Source of the DNA: JACIWG01 sp049969935
Lineage (GTDB): Archaea; Thermoproteota; Nitrososphaeria; JACIWG01
Reading direction: 5' to 3'
DNA: 64,000 nucleotides
Assembly (NCBI GenBank): GCA_049969935.1
Contig: JBMFNX010000003.1
Span: forward strand, 33,656-97,655
Shown: positions 1 through 8,843 of the stretch, in pieces
How the letters are laid out: the number at the start of each line of letters is the position of its first letter
Position numbering within the stretch: position 1 is the first letter of the stretch
Position numbers and translations under genes: made by a program
Notes under the pieces: generated by a model
Told to the model about the DNA's origin: nothing
Seen by the model: only the letters and a program-made list of their open reading frames with translations
Databases searched by the model: none

Positions 1-965
1 TTATCTTCGACAAGATTCCATTCATTTACGTCAAAACCGTATCTGCCAACAACCCTCTTACCGCATGAAGGACAGTATGTGCTTTCGTATGGGTGTCCTG
101 GAACATTGCCTAAATAGACGTACTTTAAGCCCAAATCTTTGGCAACCTTATAGTGCGCTTCTAATGTTGCTATAGGAGTAGAAGGTAAATTTAGCATCTT
201 ATAGTCTGGATGAAATCTTAAAAAATGTATTGGAATGTTTTCACCTAGATTATCTAATATCCATTTGCAAAGCCTTCTCGCATCATCTAAACTGTCGCCT
301 ACCCTTGGAACAATTAAGTCAGTAATTTCTATATGAATATTGTTCCTTTTTAATTCTAAAAGTGTTTGAAATATTGGTTCAGGGTCAACCACCATAGCAA
401 ATTTTTGTAAAAACCTTTTTTCACCGTTTCCTTTAAAGTCTACAGTTATAGCGTCTAGAAAATCACGCATAAGCTTGACACTTTCCGGTGAAGCGTAGCC
501 ATTGCTTACAAACACGTTAAAGAGACCCTTTCTTTTAGCAATAACTCCTGTATCATGAGCATATTCTACAAATATTGTTGGCTCATTATAAGTGTATGCT
601 ATACCATCAGCATCATATTCTATAGCCAAATTCACTAACTTTTCAGGCATAAGGTTAACGCCATCAACCATTCTCCTCTGGCTTATGTCATAATTTTGAC
701 AATATTGGCAAGCCCAATCACATCCAACAGTGCCAATACTTAGAACCTGTGATCCTGGCATATAGTGTGAAAAAGGCTTCTTTTCTATTGGATCCATGTG
801 CACTGCTATCGGTTTGCCGTAAACTAGGAGCATAAGTTTTCCTCCAACATTCTTTCTAACACCACAGAATCCAACCTGCCCTTCTGAAAGCTTACAGTAT
901 CTTGGGCATGCGAGACACTGTATTCTAGCTTCATCAATCTTTTTGTATAGTATCGCCTCCTTCAA
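1..965 (-). CDS. amrS: AmmeMemoRadiSam-type radical SAM enzyme (3' end cut by window)
   Basis: Reading the minus strand from a TTG at 965 gives about 321 residues without a stop. A stop codon lies two codons upstream, so TTG is the only start available. Seen: an N-terminal cysteine cluster (C17, C20, C24, C34), the radical SAM motif GCDWACQYC at about residues 81-89, and near the break a CPSCG pair followed by a VVGRYGFDV segment. This order is typical of the PflA-like radical SAM protein of the AmmeMemoRadiSam set (with AMMECR1 and Memo), whose substrate is unknown. Only about 25 C-terminal residues should be missing. Partner genes are not in the window and may lie to the left. The gene is divergent from nothing visible; the next gene downstream of its promoter side is also on minus. 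Confidence 0.87.
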   Translation of the reverse strand, partial: MKEAILYKKIDEARIQCLACPRYCKLSEGQVGFCGVRKNVGGKLMLLVYGKPIAVHMDPIEKKPFSHYMPGSQVLSIGTVGCDWACQYCQNYDISQRRMVDGVNLMPEKLVNLAIEYDADGIAYTYNEPTIFVEYAHDTGVIAKRKGLFNVFVSNGYASPESVKLMRDFLDAITVDFKGNGEKRFLQKFAMVVDPEPIFQTLLELKRNNIHIEITDLIVPRVGDSLDDARRLCKWILDNLGENIPIHFLRFHPDYKMLNLPSTPIATLEAHYKVAKDLGLKYVYLGNVPGHPYESTYCPSCGKRVVGRYGFDVNEWNLVED

Positions 966-1039
966 ACACTATCACAATAATTATTTTTGATAAGGTTAAA
1001 CTAATACTTTTCTATTTTATATTGAAAGGTTAACACTTT

Positions 1040-2350
1040 TTAACCTATACTTTTTATGGTGGTGAAGATTTCCAGCAGGTTATCATGTAATAGCATTCTT
1101 GCAATATTCTTAGCTTCATCAAAACCGAACCTTCCACGGTCAACCTTATCCTGCAAAACTTCAAATATGTTCTTTCTAGCAATCTTTGAATGGCCATAGA
1201 TTCCTTCAACATGCTTATAGTCTCCGCCAAAACCTATAATTTTGTTGACGGGAACCATATCCAAAAGTTCTTCTAAAGCAGATTTTGCTGATGAAGAGGA
1301 TACTGCATGAAGCCAGCATAGGTCAACGTAAACGTTGGGAAAATTTTTTGCTAGAACAGCAAGCTCGCGAACATATGGATATGATCCATGGAACACATCA
1401 AATTTTACATCATAGTATTCCATGAAAAGGTTTGCAAGGTTTAGTGGATTAGAGTTGCTTACAAGGTTAAGGTTACCTTCCTGTAAGCCGGTATGGACTT
1501 GCACAGGCAACTTATGTCTACAGGCAAGTCCAAGAATTCTATGGACCATATAATTCTGTAAAGGTCGACATTCTTCTACAGAAAGTTCGTCAGACATTGT
1601 CAGCCTTACCCCATCTGGACTTGTATATCTTATGAAGGTTTTTTCTGAACCCAAAATCTTATTTAAAACCTTTTCAGCCTCATAGAATGCTGCCTTTTCA
1701 AAGTGAATGTCTCTTCTGTATGCTAAAGCAATCTTAAATCCAACAATCTTATCCAATATTGACTGAACTTTAATTTCCAAAGCCTTTTCAAGATCTCTTA
1801 ATGAGTGAATCGGAATTTTAACGGATTCGCTTAACCTTCTAACATCTTCCCTACTTCTTATTAGGATAAAGTCTTCAAGCCTAACAACTGGCAGAAAAAA
1901 GTTTCTATCAACTTCAACAACATCATTTATGCCATCATATATTGATACCTTGATTTTAGCCAGGTCCTTCAATATCCATTTATATAACCCCTTCTTGTTC
2001 ATAGAATTCATTTTTAGAGAAAGGTCTTCAACTGTATTCTCGTTTAATTCACTTATGCCATAAATGTCTTGTACAGCCAACTTGATGACATCAAAGTAGG
2101 ATGTGTTTTTTGCCTTAACCCAATACGGTTCTATAATCTTCCAACGTTCTTTTAAAGGCACCCTTGTATCTAGAGCACGCACATAATCTTCTACAGTAAG
2201 TCCAGCAGATATAAGGTCAGAGGAAGCATACTGTGATAGAAATATCTGCAGTGGATCAGCTTTTGAAGAAACACGCTCATCTTCTTGAACAGTATGCTCA
2301 TGTGAGTCAACTATCCACAAATTTTCTACGAAGGTTTCAAGCGATGACAT
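1040..2350 (-). CDS. amidohydrolase family protein (amidohydrolase_2 / uronate isomerase-like)
   Basis: A 436-residue TIM-barrel metal hydrolase candidate. The N-terminal VDSHEHT (H17 and H19) is the HxH metal motif of the amidohydrolase superfamily. Later elements fit strand ends of the same fold: QVHTG near residue 285, DVFHGSYPY near 318, NVYVDLCW, and GFGGDYKHVEG near the end, which would supply the last aspartate. The overall pattern (helical N-terminal third, then barrel) resembles uronate isomerase and amidohydrolase_2 proteins, but I cannot name a substrate. It starts at an ATG and sits alone between the radical SAM gene and the thioredoxin reductase gene, all on minus with 57-74 nt gaps. 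Confidence 0.8.
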   Translation of the reverse strand: MSSLETFVENLWIVDSHEHTVQEDERVSSKADPLQIFLSQYASSDLISAGLTVEDYVRALDTRVPLKERWKIIEPYWVKAKNTSYFDVIKLAVQDIYGISELNENTVEDLSLKMNSMNKKGLYKWILKDLAKIKVSIYDGINDVVEVDRNFFLPVVRLEDFILIRSREDVRRLSESVKIPIHSLRDLEKALEIKVQSILDKIVGFKIALAYRRDIHFEKAAFYEAEKVLNKILGSEKTFIRYTSPDGVRLTMSDELSVEECRPLQNYMVHRILGLACRHKLPVQVHTGLQEGNLNLVSNSNPLNLANLFMEYYDVKFDVFHGSYPYVRELAVLAKNFPNVYVDLCWLHAVSSSSAKSALEELLDMVPVNKIIGFGGDYKHVEGIYGHSKIARKNIFEVLQDKVDRGRFGFDEAKNIARMLLHDNLLEIFTTIKSIG

Positions 2351-2407
2351 GGTCTTAACATTAGGCTTACTGAAATAAAAGATTTTATTTTTGTAGACAG
2401 GATAATT

Positions 2408-3358
2408 TTATTTATGCCAGTCTATTGTGACAGCATGCTTGCCTGAAAGTCTCTGAACATATTCGTAGGCTGATAAAGCTGCTTTCGCACCCTCTGCAGC
2501 GGATATTACAAGCTGCTTGTATGGGGTGTTTGTTATGTCACCGCATGCGAGAACACCTGATGTTGACGTTTCATTCCTGTTGTTAACTATTATCTGCTTC
2601 CTTTCATCGAAGGATACAATATCTTTAAATGGCTCAATATTAACTTCATAGCCCATTTCAACAAAAACACCGTCTACTGGAATAGTGTAGACACCCTTAT
2701 CCTGTGACTCTAAAACTATAGCATCAACTTTAAAGGAACCCTTTATTTCTCTAACAACTGTTCCATAAAACACTTTTATGCTTGGAGAGGCTAAAACCAT
2801 TTCCACAAGCTCTCTATCGCCTGTAAGAGCAGACTTTCTCGTTATCAAGTTTACTTCACTCGCATATTTTGCCAACAATAGTGCAGCATCAAGTGCAAAA
2901 TTTCCATCTCCTACAACTATAACACGCTTATTCCTATAAAGGGGGGCATCACATGTTGCACAATATGAGACACCACTACCCTTAAACCTTTCCTCTCCAG
3001 GAACCTTTAAATCTCTTGGAACCTTTCCAGCCGCAATTATAACCGACCTTGAAACATATTCACCCTTTAAAGTCTTAACCCTGAAATGGCCTTCCCCAAC
3101 CTTTTCAACCAATTTTACTTCATCTTGTATCACTTGAGCGCCGAAGCCTAAAGCCTGCTCATACATCTTTTGAACCAATTCTAAACCACTTACCTTTTCA
3201 ACTCCAGGATAATTTTCTATTTCCTTAGCCATTAAGGCTTGTCCGCCAATATCTTTGGTTATAATTAGTGTATTCATTTTCCTACGACAGGCGTATATTC
3301 CAGCTGAAAGTCCAGCCGCACCCCCTCCAACTATTATAACATCATAGAATTCTTCCAT
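2408..3358 (-). CDS. trxB: thioredoxin reductase-like FAD/NAD(P) oxidoreductase
   Basis: At 316 residues it has the usual length of low-Mr thioredoxin reductases. Domain order: FAD motif GGGAAG at 11-16, the redox-active CATC pair at C133/C136, a second dinucleotide motif GDGNFA at 150-155, then the C-terminal FAD segment ending in ACGDITN. It would pass electrons to a thioredoxin or glutaredoxin-like protein in the cytoplasm. Oddity: the stretch after the second Rossmann strand reads LITRKSALTGD and lacks the HRR arginines that bind the NADPH 2'-phosphate, so NADH or another donor is possible (inference). DUF763 lies 18 nt upstream on the same strand. A thioredoxin-like protein is encoded at 13460. 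Confidence 0.92.
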   Translation of the reverse strand: MEEFYDVIIVGGGAAGLSAGIYACRRKMNTLIITKDIGGQALMAKEIENYPGVEKVSGLELVQKMYEQALGFGAQVIQDEVKLVEKVGEGHFRVKTLKGEYVSRSVIIAAGKVPRDLKVPGEERFKGSGVSYCATCDAPLYRNKRVIVVGDGNFALDAALLLAKYASEVNLITRKSALTGDRELVEMVLASPSIKVFYGTVVREIKGSFKVDAIVLESQDKGVYTIPVDGVFVEMGYEVNIEPFKDIVSFDERKQIIVNNRNETSTSGVLACGDITNTPYKQLVISAAEGAKAALSAYEYVQRLSGKHAVTIDWHK

Positions 3359-3376
3359 AAGTCTTTCAACCTTCCC

Positions 3377-4501
3377 CTACTTATAAAAGGTTTTTGCTAA
3401 AATTGTATTCAGCCTTTTAAGAGCATATTTTTTATCTTCTAAACCAACTTCTGAACCCTCAACAGCCTCTTTAATGAAACGTATAGATTCCTCATAAGCT
3501 TTCTTGTCTATTGGGTATGGTACACCATCTTTCCCGCCAACACAAAAGCTATATTTTATCGGATCCTCCCAGTCCACTTCAGCACCATATATTAGGTTAG
3601 ATATTAATGCTAGAGCGCGAATTGTACTTGGCCCAACACCATATGCCATTAAAACTTCCTCAAAATCTTTTGGCTGTATTTCATAAAGTCTTTTAACCGC
3701 GTCCCAATCAACGTTAACAGGCATAACCAAGTTTTTGATAGCAGACTTTTTAGGCTCTGGAAGTATCCAGTCCATTAAAGTCACATGGAGTTTATCATTT
3801 AGTTCTCCAACCAAATTTTTAACTTTAACTGGCTTTTCCCTTAAGATATCGACTATAGTCTTCTGGGCGTCAACACTCTTACTTGAAGTAAGGTTCAGTA
3901 CAGCATCCTCTATTTTTTCACCAAAAAGTCCACTGTGTGGTTCCAGAACAAAAGTTTGAACTTTTTCAGAAAGCCAATGATATCTTCTAGCAAATCTATT
4001 TCCTGGGTTTAAGCCCTGCTGGACGACAGCCCAGCAGCCATCTTCTGAGATAAAGAAAGCGTGATGGTAGAGGGTGTAGCCGGCCTGTATTGCTGAAGTA
4101 TCAACCTTTGCCACAATCCTACTACAGTACTTTAGTCTCTCTATTTTTTGGCTTGAAAGGGATAACTTTGAACCAAATTCTTCTATTTCATTTAAAGTTA
4201 ACTTTGAAGCTCTTCCCTTTCCACCGCAGACAACTACACCATGCTCCTCTAAGTTTAGAGATTCTTTTAATGCACCAGTCAATGTAGTGGTTAAACCTGA
4301 ACTATGATAGTCAAAGCCTACAGCACATCCAAGAGATTGGAAAAAGAATGGATTTGAAAGCCTTCTAAGAAGCTCTCTTTTACCAAAGTCCTGTAATATT
4401 ATTTCACAGATTGCCTTCGAAAGCCTAACCATTTTCTTGAATAGCCAAGGGGGACATTTTCCATCATGCAGTGGCAGGTAGGCTACACCAGTCTTCTTCA
4501 A
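3377..4501 (-). CDS. DUF763 domain-containing protein
   Basis: A 374-residue soluble protein recognised as DUF763 by its whole-length character: N-terminal MKKTGVAYLPLHDGKCPPWL, a CAVGFDYHSSG segment, and the conserved AKVDTSAIQAGYTLYHHAF and GCWAVVQQGLNP blocks. The family is found in archaea and some thermophilic bacteria; its function is unknown. The start is TTG at 4501; no better start lies upstream. It is followed after 18 nt by the thioredoxin reductase-like gene, so the two may be one transcript, but there is no further evidence for a shared role. Confidence 0.85.
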   Translation of the reverse strand: MKKTGVAYLPLHDGKCPPWLFKKMVRLSKAICEIILQDFGKRELLRRLSNPFFFQSLGCAVGFDYHSSGLTTTLTGALKESLNLEEHGVVVCGGKGRASKLTLNEIEEFGSKLSLSSQKIERLKYCSRIVAKVDTSAIQAGYTLYHHAFFISEDGCWAVVQQGLNPGNRFARRYHWLSEKVQTFVLEPHSGLFGEKIEDAVLNLTSSKSVDAQKTIVDILREKPVKVKNLVGELNDKLHVTLMDWILPEPKKSAIKNLVMPVNVDWDAVKRLYEIQPKDFEEVLMAYGVGPSTIRALALISNLIYGAEVDWEDPIKYSFCVGGKDGVPYPIDKKAYEESIRFIKEAVEGSEVGLEDKKYALKRLNTILAKTFYK

Positions 4502-4592
4502 TTAAATTTTACACCATCATACTATCCTTTAAACTTTATTTTAGTGCCGAAGATAAAATCTTTTCGCATAAACTTTTGAAACAGACAACCTA

Positions 4593-5166
4593 TTATTTAT
4601 TAAATAAGATTTGTAAGACGCCTACAATTATGAAAATAATTGGTATAATCAATTTGATTCTCTTAACAGGAAACATTTCTATAAGCTTACTGCCCAAGAA
4701 CAAGGTTATTGAAGATATTGTCACCAACGCCAACATCGCACCTGAAATAATTTGTAGAGGATTATTGAATACTGCAGCGAGAGCTATAACCATAAGTTGA
4801 GTCTTATCACCCATTTCTGTTGTAGAAATAAGTGCAAGTGATGCAAGAAACGGGGACCTTTTATTGTCTGTTGGACAAAATTCTTCATCCTTCCTAATAT
4901 AAAAGTATATTCCAAAAATTATGAAGACAATACCTGCAAAAATTCTAACAAGTTGAAGGGGAATAAAAGATGTTAAGATTAAGCCTAAAACTACTGCTAT
5001 TGAGTCTACAAAAAGAAAGCCTAAACTTGTACCCAAAATTATTGGAAGAAACCTCTTATATCTCATGTAAAGTGCGAGTGTACAAAGCTGAGTTTTATCC
5101 CCGAACTCGGCTAGGAAGACGGTTCCTAAAGTGAAGAAAAAAGGGTATAAGTCCGTATTACATCAT
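4593..5166 (-). pseudogene. GDT1/TMEM165 (UPF0016) family transporter, frameshift next to the start codon
   Basis: The intact part from ATG 5066 encodes 157 residues with about five membrane segments and one TEMGDKTQ motif. The family needs two such motifs, and the first one (LAEFGDKTQL) is encoded in the same frame just upstream of 5066. That extended frame stays open to a TGA near 5167 but has no ATG, GTG or TTG between the stop and codon 5066. A tandem ATGATG at 5166-5161, preceded by an AGAGGG Shine-Dalgarno-like stretch, is in another frame. Removing one A at about 5159-5160 would join it to the extended frame and give a normal N-terminus (MMYTDLYPFFFTLG...). Known members move Mn2+, Ca2+ or H+ across membranes. 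Either a sequencing indel, a real mutation, or a noncanonical start explains it. Confidence 0.75.
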
Positions 5167-5235
5167 CTTAACCCTCTTCTAAAAATAATTTAAAAGTTTA
5201 AAACAAGTGATTGAAAATAGTTGTAACGTGATATT

Positions 5236-5655
5236 TTGTTGAATGACCTATGGATAGCAAGAGAACATTTGCTTAAAAATGACCTTTCATTCGTTATCGT
5301 AAAGAATGGTGAAATCCTATTCGAGAGTAGAGAGGGTGGAGTAAGGAAAATTTTGGAGACTGTCAGAGACCATGGGCAAAAGCTTGTAAACTCTGCATTA
5401 GCTGACAAGGTTGTTGGTAAGGCAGTGATGCTTATTGCATTAAAAGTTGGATTCGATTCAATATATGCAAAAATCTTGAGTAAAAGTGCTTTAGATATTG
5501 CTTCGAAAGCGAATAAAAGTCTAGTATATGATGAGGTTGTGGAATTTATAGTGAACAGGGATGGAACAGACATCTGCCCGTTCGAGAAGAGTGTAAAATT
5601 TGTAGAAGATCCTGAAATCGCGTATAATATTTTATGTAAGATGGTGTTCAAATGA
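5236..5655 (+). CDS. DUF1893 domain-containing protein
   Basis: A 139-residue soluble protein matching DUF1893 in length and pattern: an N-terminal helix, LSFVIVKNGEILFESREGG, then GKAVMLIALKVG and the C-terminal RDGTDICPFEK segment with its conserved cysteine-proline. The fold is related to cytidine deaminase-like proteins according to the family description, but no activity is established. The start is a TTG-TTG pair at 5236; no strong ribosome binding site is visible. It is the only plus-strand gene in this part and is convergent with the Hsp20 gene, whose stop lies 7 nt away. Confidence 0.78.
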   Translation: MLNDLWIAREHLLKNDLSFVIVKNGEILFESREGGVRKILETVRDHGQKLVNSALADKVVGKAVMLIALKVGFDSIYAKILSKSALDIASKANKSLVYDEVVEFIVNRDGTDICPFEKSVKFVEDPEIAYNILCKMVFK

Positions 5656-5661
5656 TGTTAT

Positions 5662-6153
5662 TCAAACCTTTTTAATTGAAATTTCAAGGATACCGTTCTT
5701 GTAAGTTGATTTTAAGGTTTTAGGATCCACTTTTGAAGGCAAGCGTATAATTTTACTATAGCTTCTTACATCATCAACCTTTATCTTTAATACATCTTCT
5801 TCTAACTCTAATTTTATATTATCTTCTGACAGGCCAGGCAGTTCAGCTATAATCCTTACCTCATCACTTCTTTCAAAAACATCTACTACATGCTCCATTT
5901 CTTTACCTTCATTTAAAGAGCTTCTTAAGTTAATGTTGCCAAATTCTTTAATCGAAGGTTTACCGTCGGGGCCTATAGTTATACTGTAACCGTATAGGAA
6001 GGGGCCTAATTTAGGCTCATTCTGAAAACCTTTTGAAGCATCATTGGATTCATATTGTTTGAAAGCTTCTTCAAAAATTTTATCAATTACCCTAAAAAAT
6101 TCATCAAAATACCTTTTTCTCTTATTGAACCATGTATCGAAATCGTCGCTCAA
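5662..6153 (-). CDS. hsp20: Hsp20/alpha-crystallin small heat shock protein
   Basis: This 163-residue protein has a charged, aromatic N-terminal region (about 1-75) followed by an alpha-crystallin domain. Signature elements are IIAELPGLSEDNIKLELEE, the VLKIKV strand, and the C-terminal STYKNGILEISIKK, which matches the family's conserved Y-x-N-G-x-L-x-I. Small heat shock proteins hold unfolding proteins in the cytoplasm until other chaperones act. The start is TTG at 6153, with a TATA-like GTTTATAAC on minus at about 6184-6192. There is no partner chaperone gene in the window. Confidence 0.92.
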   Translation of the reverse strand: MSDDFDTWFNKRKRYFDEFFRVIDKIFEEAFKQYESNDASKGFQNEPKLGPFLYGYSITIGPDGKPSIKEFGNINLRSSLNEGKEMEHVVDVFERSDEVRIIAELPGLSEDNIKLELEEDVLKIKVDDVRSYSKIIRLPSKVDPKTLKSTYKNGILEISIKKV

Positions 6154-6210
6154 TTTATCTAGTCTAATAGGAGACTATAACATGTTATAAACTTTTTCAA
6201 ACCTTTTAAA

Positions 6211-7563
6211 TTATTGTTGAAGCCGCCTTATTATTTCATTTGCCACTATCAGTCCTGAAGCTGAAGCTTGAACAAGGCCTCTTGAGACACCGGCACCATC
6301 ACCTATGGTGAACAGGTTTTTAACCTCAGTTTCAAGGCATTTTGAAAGCTTAAGTCTTGAAGAGTAAAATTTTACCTCTATACCGTAGAGGAGGGTGTGA
6401 TTAGAGTATACTCCTGGTGCAAGCTTGTCGAGAGACTTGAGCATCTCCTTTATGTCAGTTAAGTATCTTCCAGGTAGAACAAAACTTAGGTCTCCTGGTC
6501 GGGCTGTCTTTAAAGTTGGGGTGACAATACTTCTTGAAATACGTTCTTCAGTTGACCTTCGACCAATCTCTAAGTCGCCTAAACGTTGTATCATTACACC
6601 ATTCACTAGAAGGTTTGCTAGTTTAGCAATATACTTTCCATAGCCTATTGGATCCCTGAATGGTTCCGTAAACTGTGTGCTAACGAGTACAGCAAAGTTT
6701 GTATTCTCAGACTTTTTTGTCTGATAGCTGTGGCCATTTACTGTTATTAGATCGTTTATTCTTTCCTCTACAACATAACCGTATGGATTTACACAGAATG
6801 TTCTCACCTTATCATCAAAGGACTTTGAGTAGTATACTAGCTTTGGCTCATATAAAACTGAGGTTAGAGGTTCAAGGACCTCAGCTGGAACCTCGACCCT
6901 AACACCTAAGTCTACAGGGTTAACGCTTGAACTTAACCCTAACCTTTCAGCCTCCCTCTTAAGCCAGTCAGCACCACTTCTACCTGGAGCGAGTACAACA
7001 AAGTCTGCATCAATTTTCCTATCATCAACTGTAACAACACCTTTAACGCGACCATTTTCTGTGATAACATGCTTGACTTCAGTTTCCATAAATATGTCCA
7101 CATTTTTTTCCAAATCCTTTCTAATATTCTGAAGTATTTTCGGGCAAAGGTCAGTTCCTAGATGACGTAATTTACTTGGAATAAGCCTAAAGTCAGCTTT
7201 AGCTGCATCTCTCATTATTTTAAGTATACGGTCTTCATCTACGCCATAAACTTTTTCTGGAGCACCGTAGGCCAAAAAGATTTTGTCAACCTTTTCCATA
7301 ATCTGGACAAGCTCCTTTTCTTCAACATAATCTATCAACCATCCTCCAGTTTCTGTAGAAAATGTTAGTTTCCCGTCACTGAAGGCTCCAGCGCCACCCC
7401 AGCCACAGTATATTCCATCCGACGAAGACTTTAACCTTTTATCCAAGTCTTTACCCTTATCTATAATCGTAACCCTAACTGAACCATTTTTTGAAAGCTC
7501 AAGTGCAGTAAATATTCCAGCTGGACCCGCTCCAACAATCAGCACATGCTTTTTCGAATGCAA
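6211..7563 (-). CDS. FAD-dependent dehydrogenase (COG2509-type)
   Basis: A 450-residue flavoprotein with an N-terminal FAD-binding GAGPAG motif at about 11-16, an early GGAGAFSDGKL segment, and a C-terminal FLAVIN-like block FTIGDGAGVSRGLVQAS that recurs in the COG2509 family of uncharacterised FAD-dependent dehydrogenases. The substrate is unknown. The start is TTG at 7563, preceded on minus by a TATA-like TTTTTAAATAAG near 7601-7613. It is divergent from the M20 peptidase gene, and the 97-nt gap holds both promoters. Confidence 0.85.
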   Translation of the reverse strand: MHSKKHVLIVGAGPAGIFTALELSKNGSVRVTIIDKGKDLDKRLKSSSDGIYCGWGGAGAFSDGKLTFSTETGGWLIDYVEEKELVQIMEKVDKIFLAYGAPEKVYGVDEDRILKIMRDAAKADFRLIPSKLRHLGTDLCPKILQNIRKDLEKNVDIFMETEVKHVITENGRVKGVVTVDDRKIDADFVVLAPGRSGADWLKREAERLGLSSSVNPVDLGVRVEVPAEVLEPLTSVLYEPKLVYYSKSFDDKVRTFCVNPYGYVVEERINDLITVNGHSYQTKKSENTNFAVLVSTQFTEPFRDPIGYGKYIAKLANLLVNGVMIQRLGDLEIGRRSTEERISRSIVTPTLKTARPGDLSFVLPGRYLTDIKEMLKSLDKLAPGVYSNHTLLYGIEVKFYSSRLKLSKCLETEVKNLFTIGDGAGVSRGLVQASASGLIVANEIIRRLQQ

Positions 7564-7628
7564 ACCCAGATTTCTCCAAGGGCAAATTCAAGGAACATCT
7601 TATTTAAAAATATTTTATGTAAAGAAAT

Positions 7629-7641
7629 ATTTATTTAAAAG
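7629..7641 (+). promoter_or_regulatory. TATA-like box of the M20 peptidase gene
   Basis: TTTATTTAAAA lies about 25 nt upstream of ATG 7661, which places transcription start at or next to the start codon, as for leaderless archaeal mRNAs. Position and sequence are seen; activity is inferred. Confidence 0.5.
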
Positions 7642-7660
7642 ATTTGTAGAAAGACAAACC

Positions 7661-8839
7661 ATGGAAGATATTGAGTATGAGATAAATGTTCTCAAAAAAA
7701 TTGTTTCATATAACACCGATTCTGTGACAAAATCATACTATCTCGAATGTGCTGAGGCAATTGCAGATGAGGCTGAGAAGATAGGGTTGAAGACTGAAAT
7801 TTATGATGCAAGACATAAGGCGAAGGATGGTCTGCCAAGACCAAATGTTGTAGCAACACTAGATGTTGGAGCACAAAAGACAATCTTGTGCATAGCACAC
7901 TATGATATTGTACCAGCTGGAAACGGATGGAAATATGATCCCTTCACGTTAACCGTGGAAGGGGGAAGAGCTTATGGTAGAGGGGCTGCTGACGATAAAA
8001 GTGCGATAGCAACATTACTTGGAGTCGCGAGGAAAGTGGGTAAAAGTGCTAAAATGAACATGAAGATTCTTGCTACAGCAGACGAGGAAGTAGGAGGTGA
8101 ACTTGGATTAGGTTATCTTATAAACGATGTGGGAATAAGTGGGGATGAGGCATTAATTGTGGATGCTGGAACAGAAATACTGTCTATTGGAGCTAGTGGC
8201 ATAGTTTCTGGGACAATAACTGTTAAGGGTATTCAGGGACATGCAGGATATCCTCATAAGGCCTTGAATGCTGTAGAAGGATTATGTAAGCTTGTCACAA
8301 ATTTGGAAAAATTTAAAAGTTTTAGAGAAAATAAGCTTTCAAAATTTGATGCACCTCCAGGCTCATACAAGCCTAAAGTTTGGGGAAGGTTTTCAGTGAC
8401 AATGCTTCAGGCTGGAATGAAAAGCAATATTATACCTGGTTCTGCAACAGCAACCTTTGATATGAGATTATTGCCAGAAGAGGATGAAGATAAGGCGAGA
8501 ATGGAGTTGGAGGAGTTTATCTCTAAAGTCGACCTCGGTGACCCAAGATATAAGGTTGAACTGAATATAAGTTTAAGTGGAGGAAACTATTTCACAGACC
8601 CTAGCCTACCTCTTGTCCAAAACTTTAGAGCAGCAATAGAAAAGGTGACAGGCAAAACTATTCCTATAGCGGCTGAGCTTGGTGGTAACGATGGAAGGTA
8701 TACTAGTGCTAAAGGTATTCCAACAATATGCTATGGGCCCATAAGAAATGATACAAACTTTCACGGCGTTAACGAGTTCGTTTGGCTTGAGGATATAAAA
8801 AGTGTTAGGGATGCGATCTGCTGGTACCTAACACATTAG
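7661..8839 (+). CDS. M20 family metallopeptidase/deacylase (ArgE/DapE-like)
   Basis: A 392-residue zinc amidohydrolase. Seen in order: AHYDIVPAG (first metal histidine and aspartate), GRGAADDKSA (bridging aspartate), the catalytic pair in TADEEVGGELG, a dimerisation domain in the middle containing KGIQGHAGYPHKA, and the last metal histidine in NFHGVNEF. Members remove acyl groups from amino acids (acetylornithine, succinyl-diaminopimelate) or cleave dipeptides; the sequence does not decide which. It ends 5 nt before the convergent radical SAM gene and has no amino-acid pathway genes beside it. Confidence 0.9.
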   Translation: MEDIEYEINVLKKIVSYNTDSVTKSYYLECAEAIADEAEKIGLKTEIYDARHKAKDGLPRPNVVATLDVGAQKTILCIAHYDIVPAGNGWKYDPFTLTVEGGRAYGRGAADDKSAIATLLGVARKVGKSAKMNMKILATADEEVGGELGLGYLINDVGISGDEALIVDAGTEILSIGASGIVSGTITVKGIQGHAGYPHKALNAVEGLCKLVTNLEKFKSFRENKLSKFDAPPGSYKPKVWGRFSVTMLQAGMKSNIIPGSATATFDMRLLPEEDEDKARMELEEFISKVDLGDPRYKVELNISLSGGNYFTDPSLPLVQNFRAAIEKVTGKTIPIAAELGGNDGRYTSAKGIPTICYGPIRNDTNFHGVNEFVWLEDIKSVRDAICWYLTH

Positions 8840-8843
8840 CCCT

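Noticed and set aside
4550..4568. Imperfect hairpin CGAAGATAAAATCTTTTCG between GDT1 and DUF763
   Set aside because: Stem is short and AT-rich; could be chance, not enough to call a terminator.
4471..4800. 109-codon plus-strand frame across the DUF763/GDT1 gap
   Set aside because: Overlaps the coding strand of GDT1 and has no own promoter or motif; the GDT1 reading is strongly conserved.
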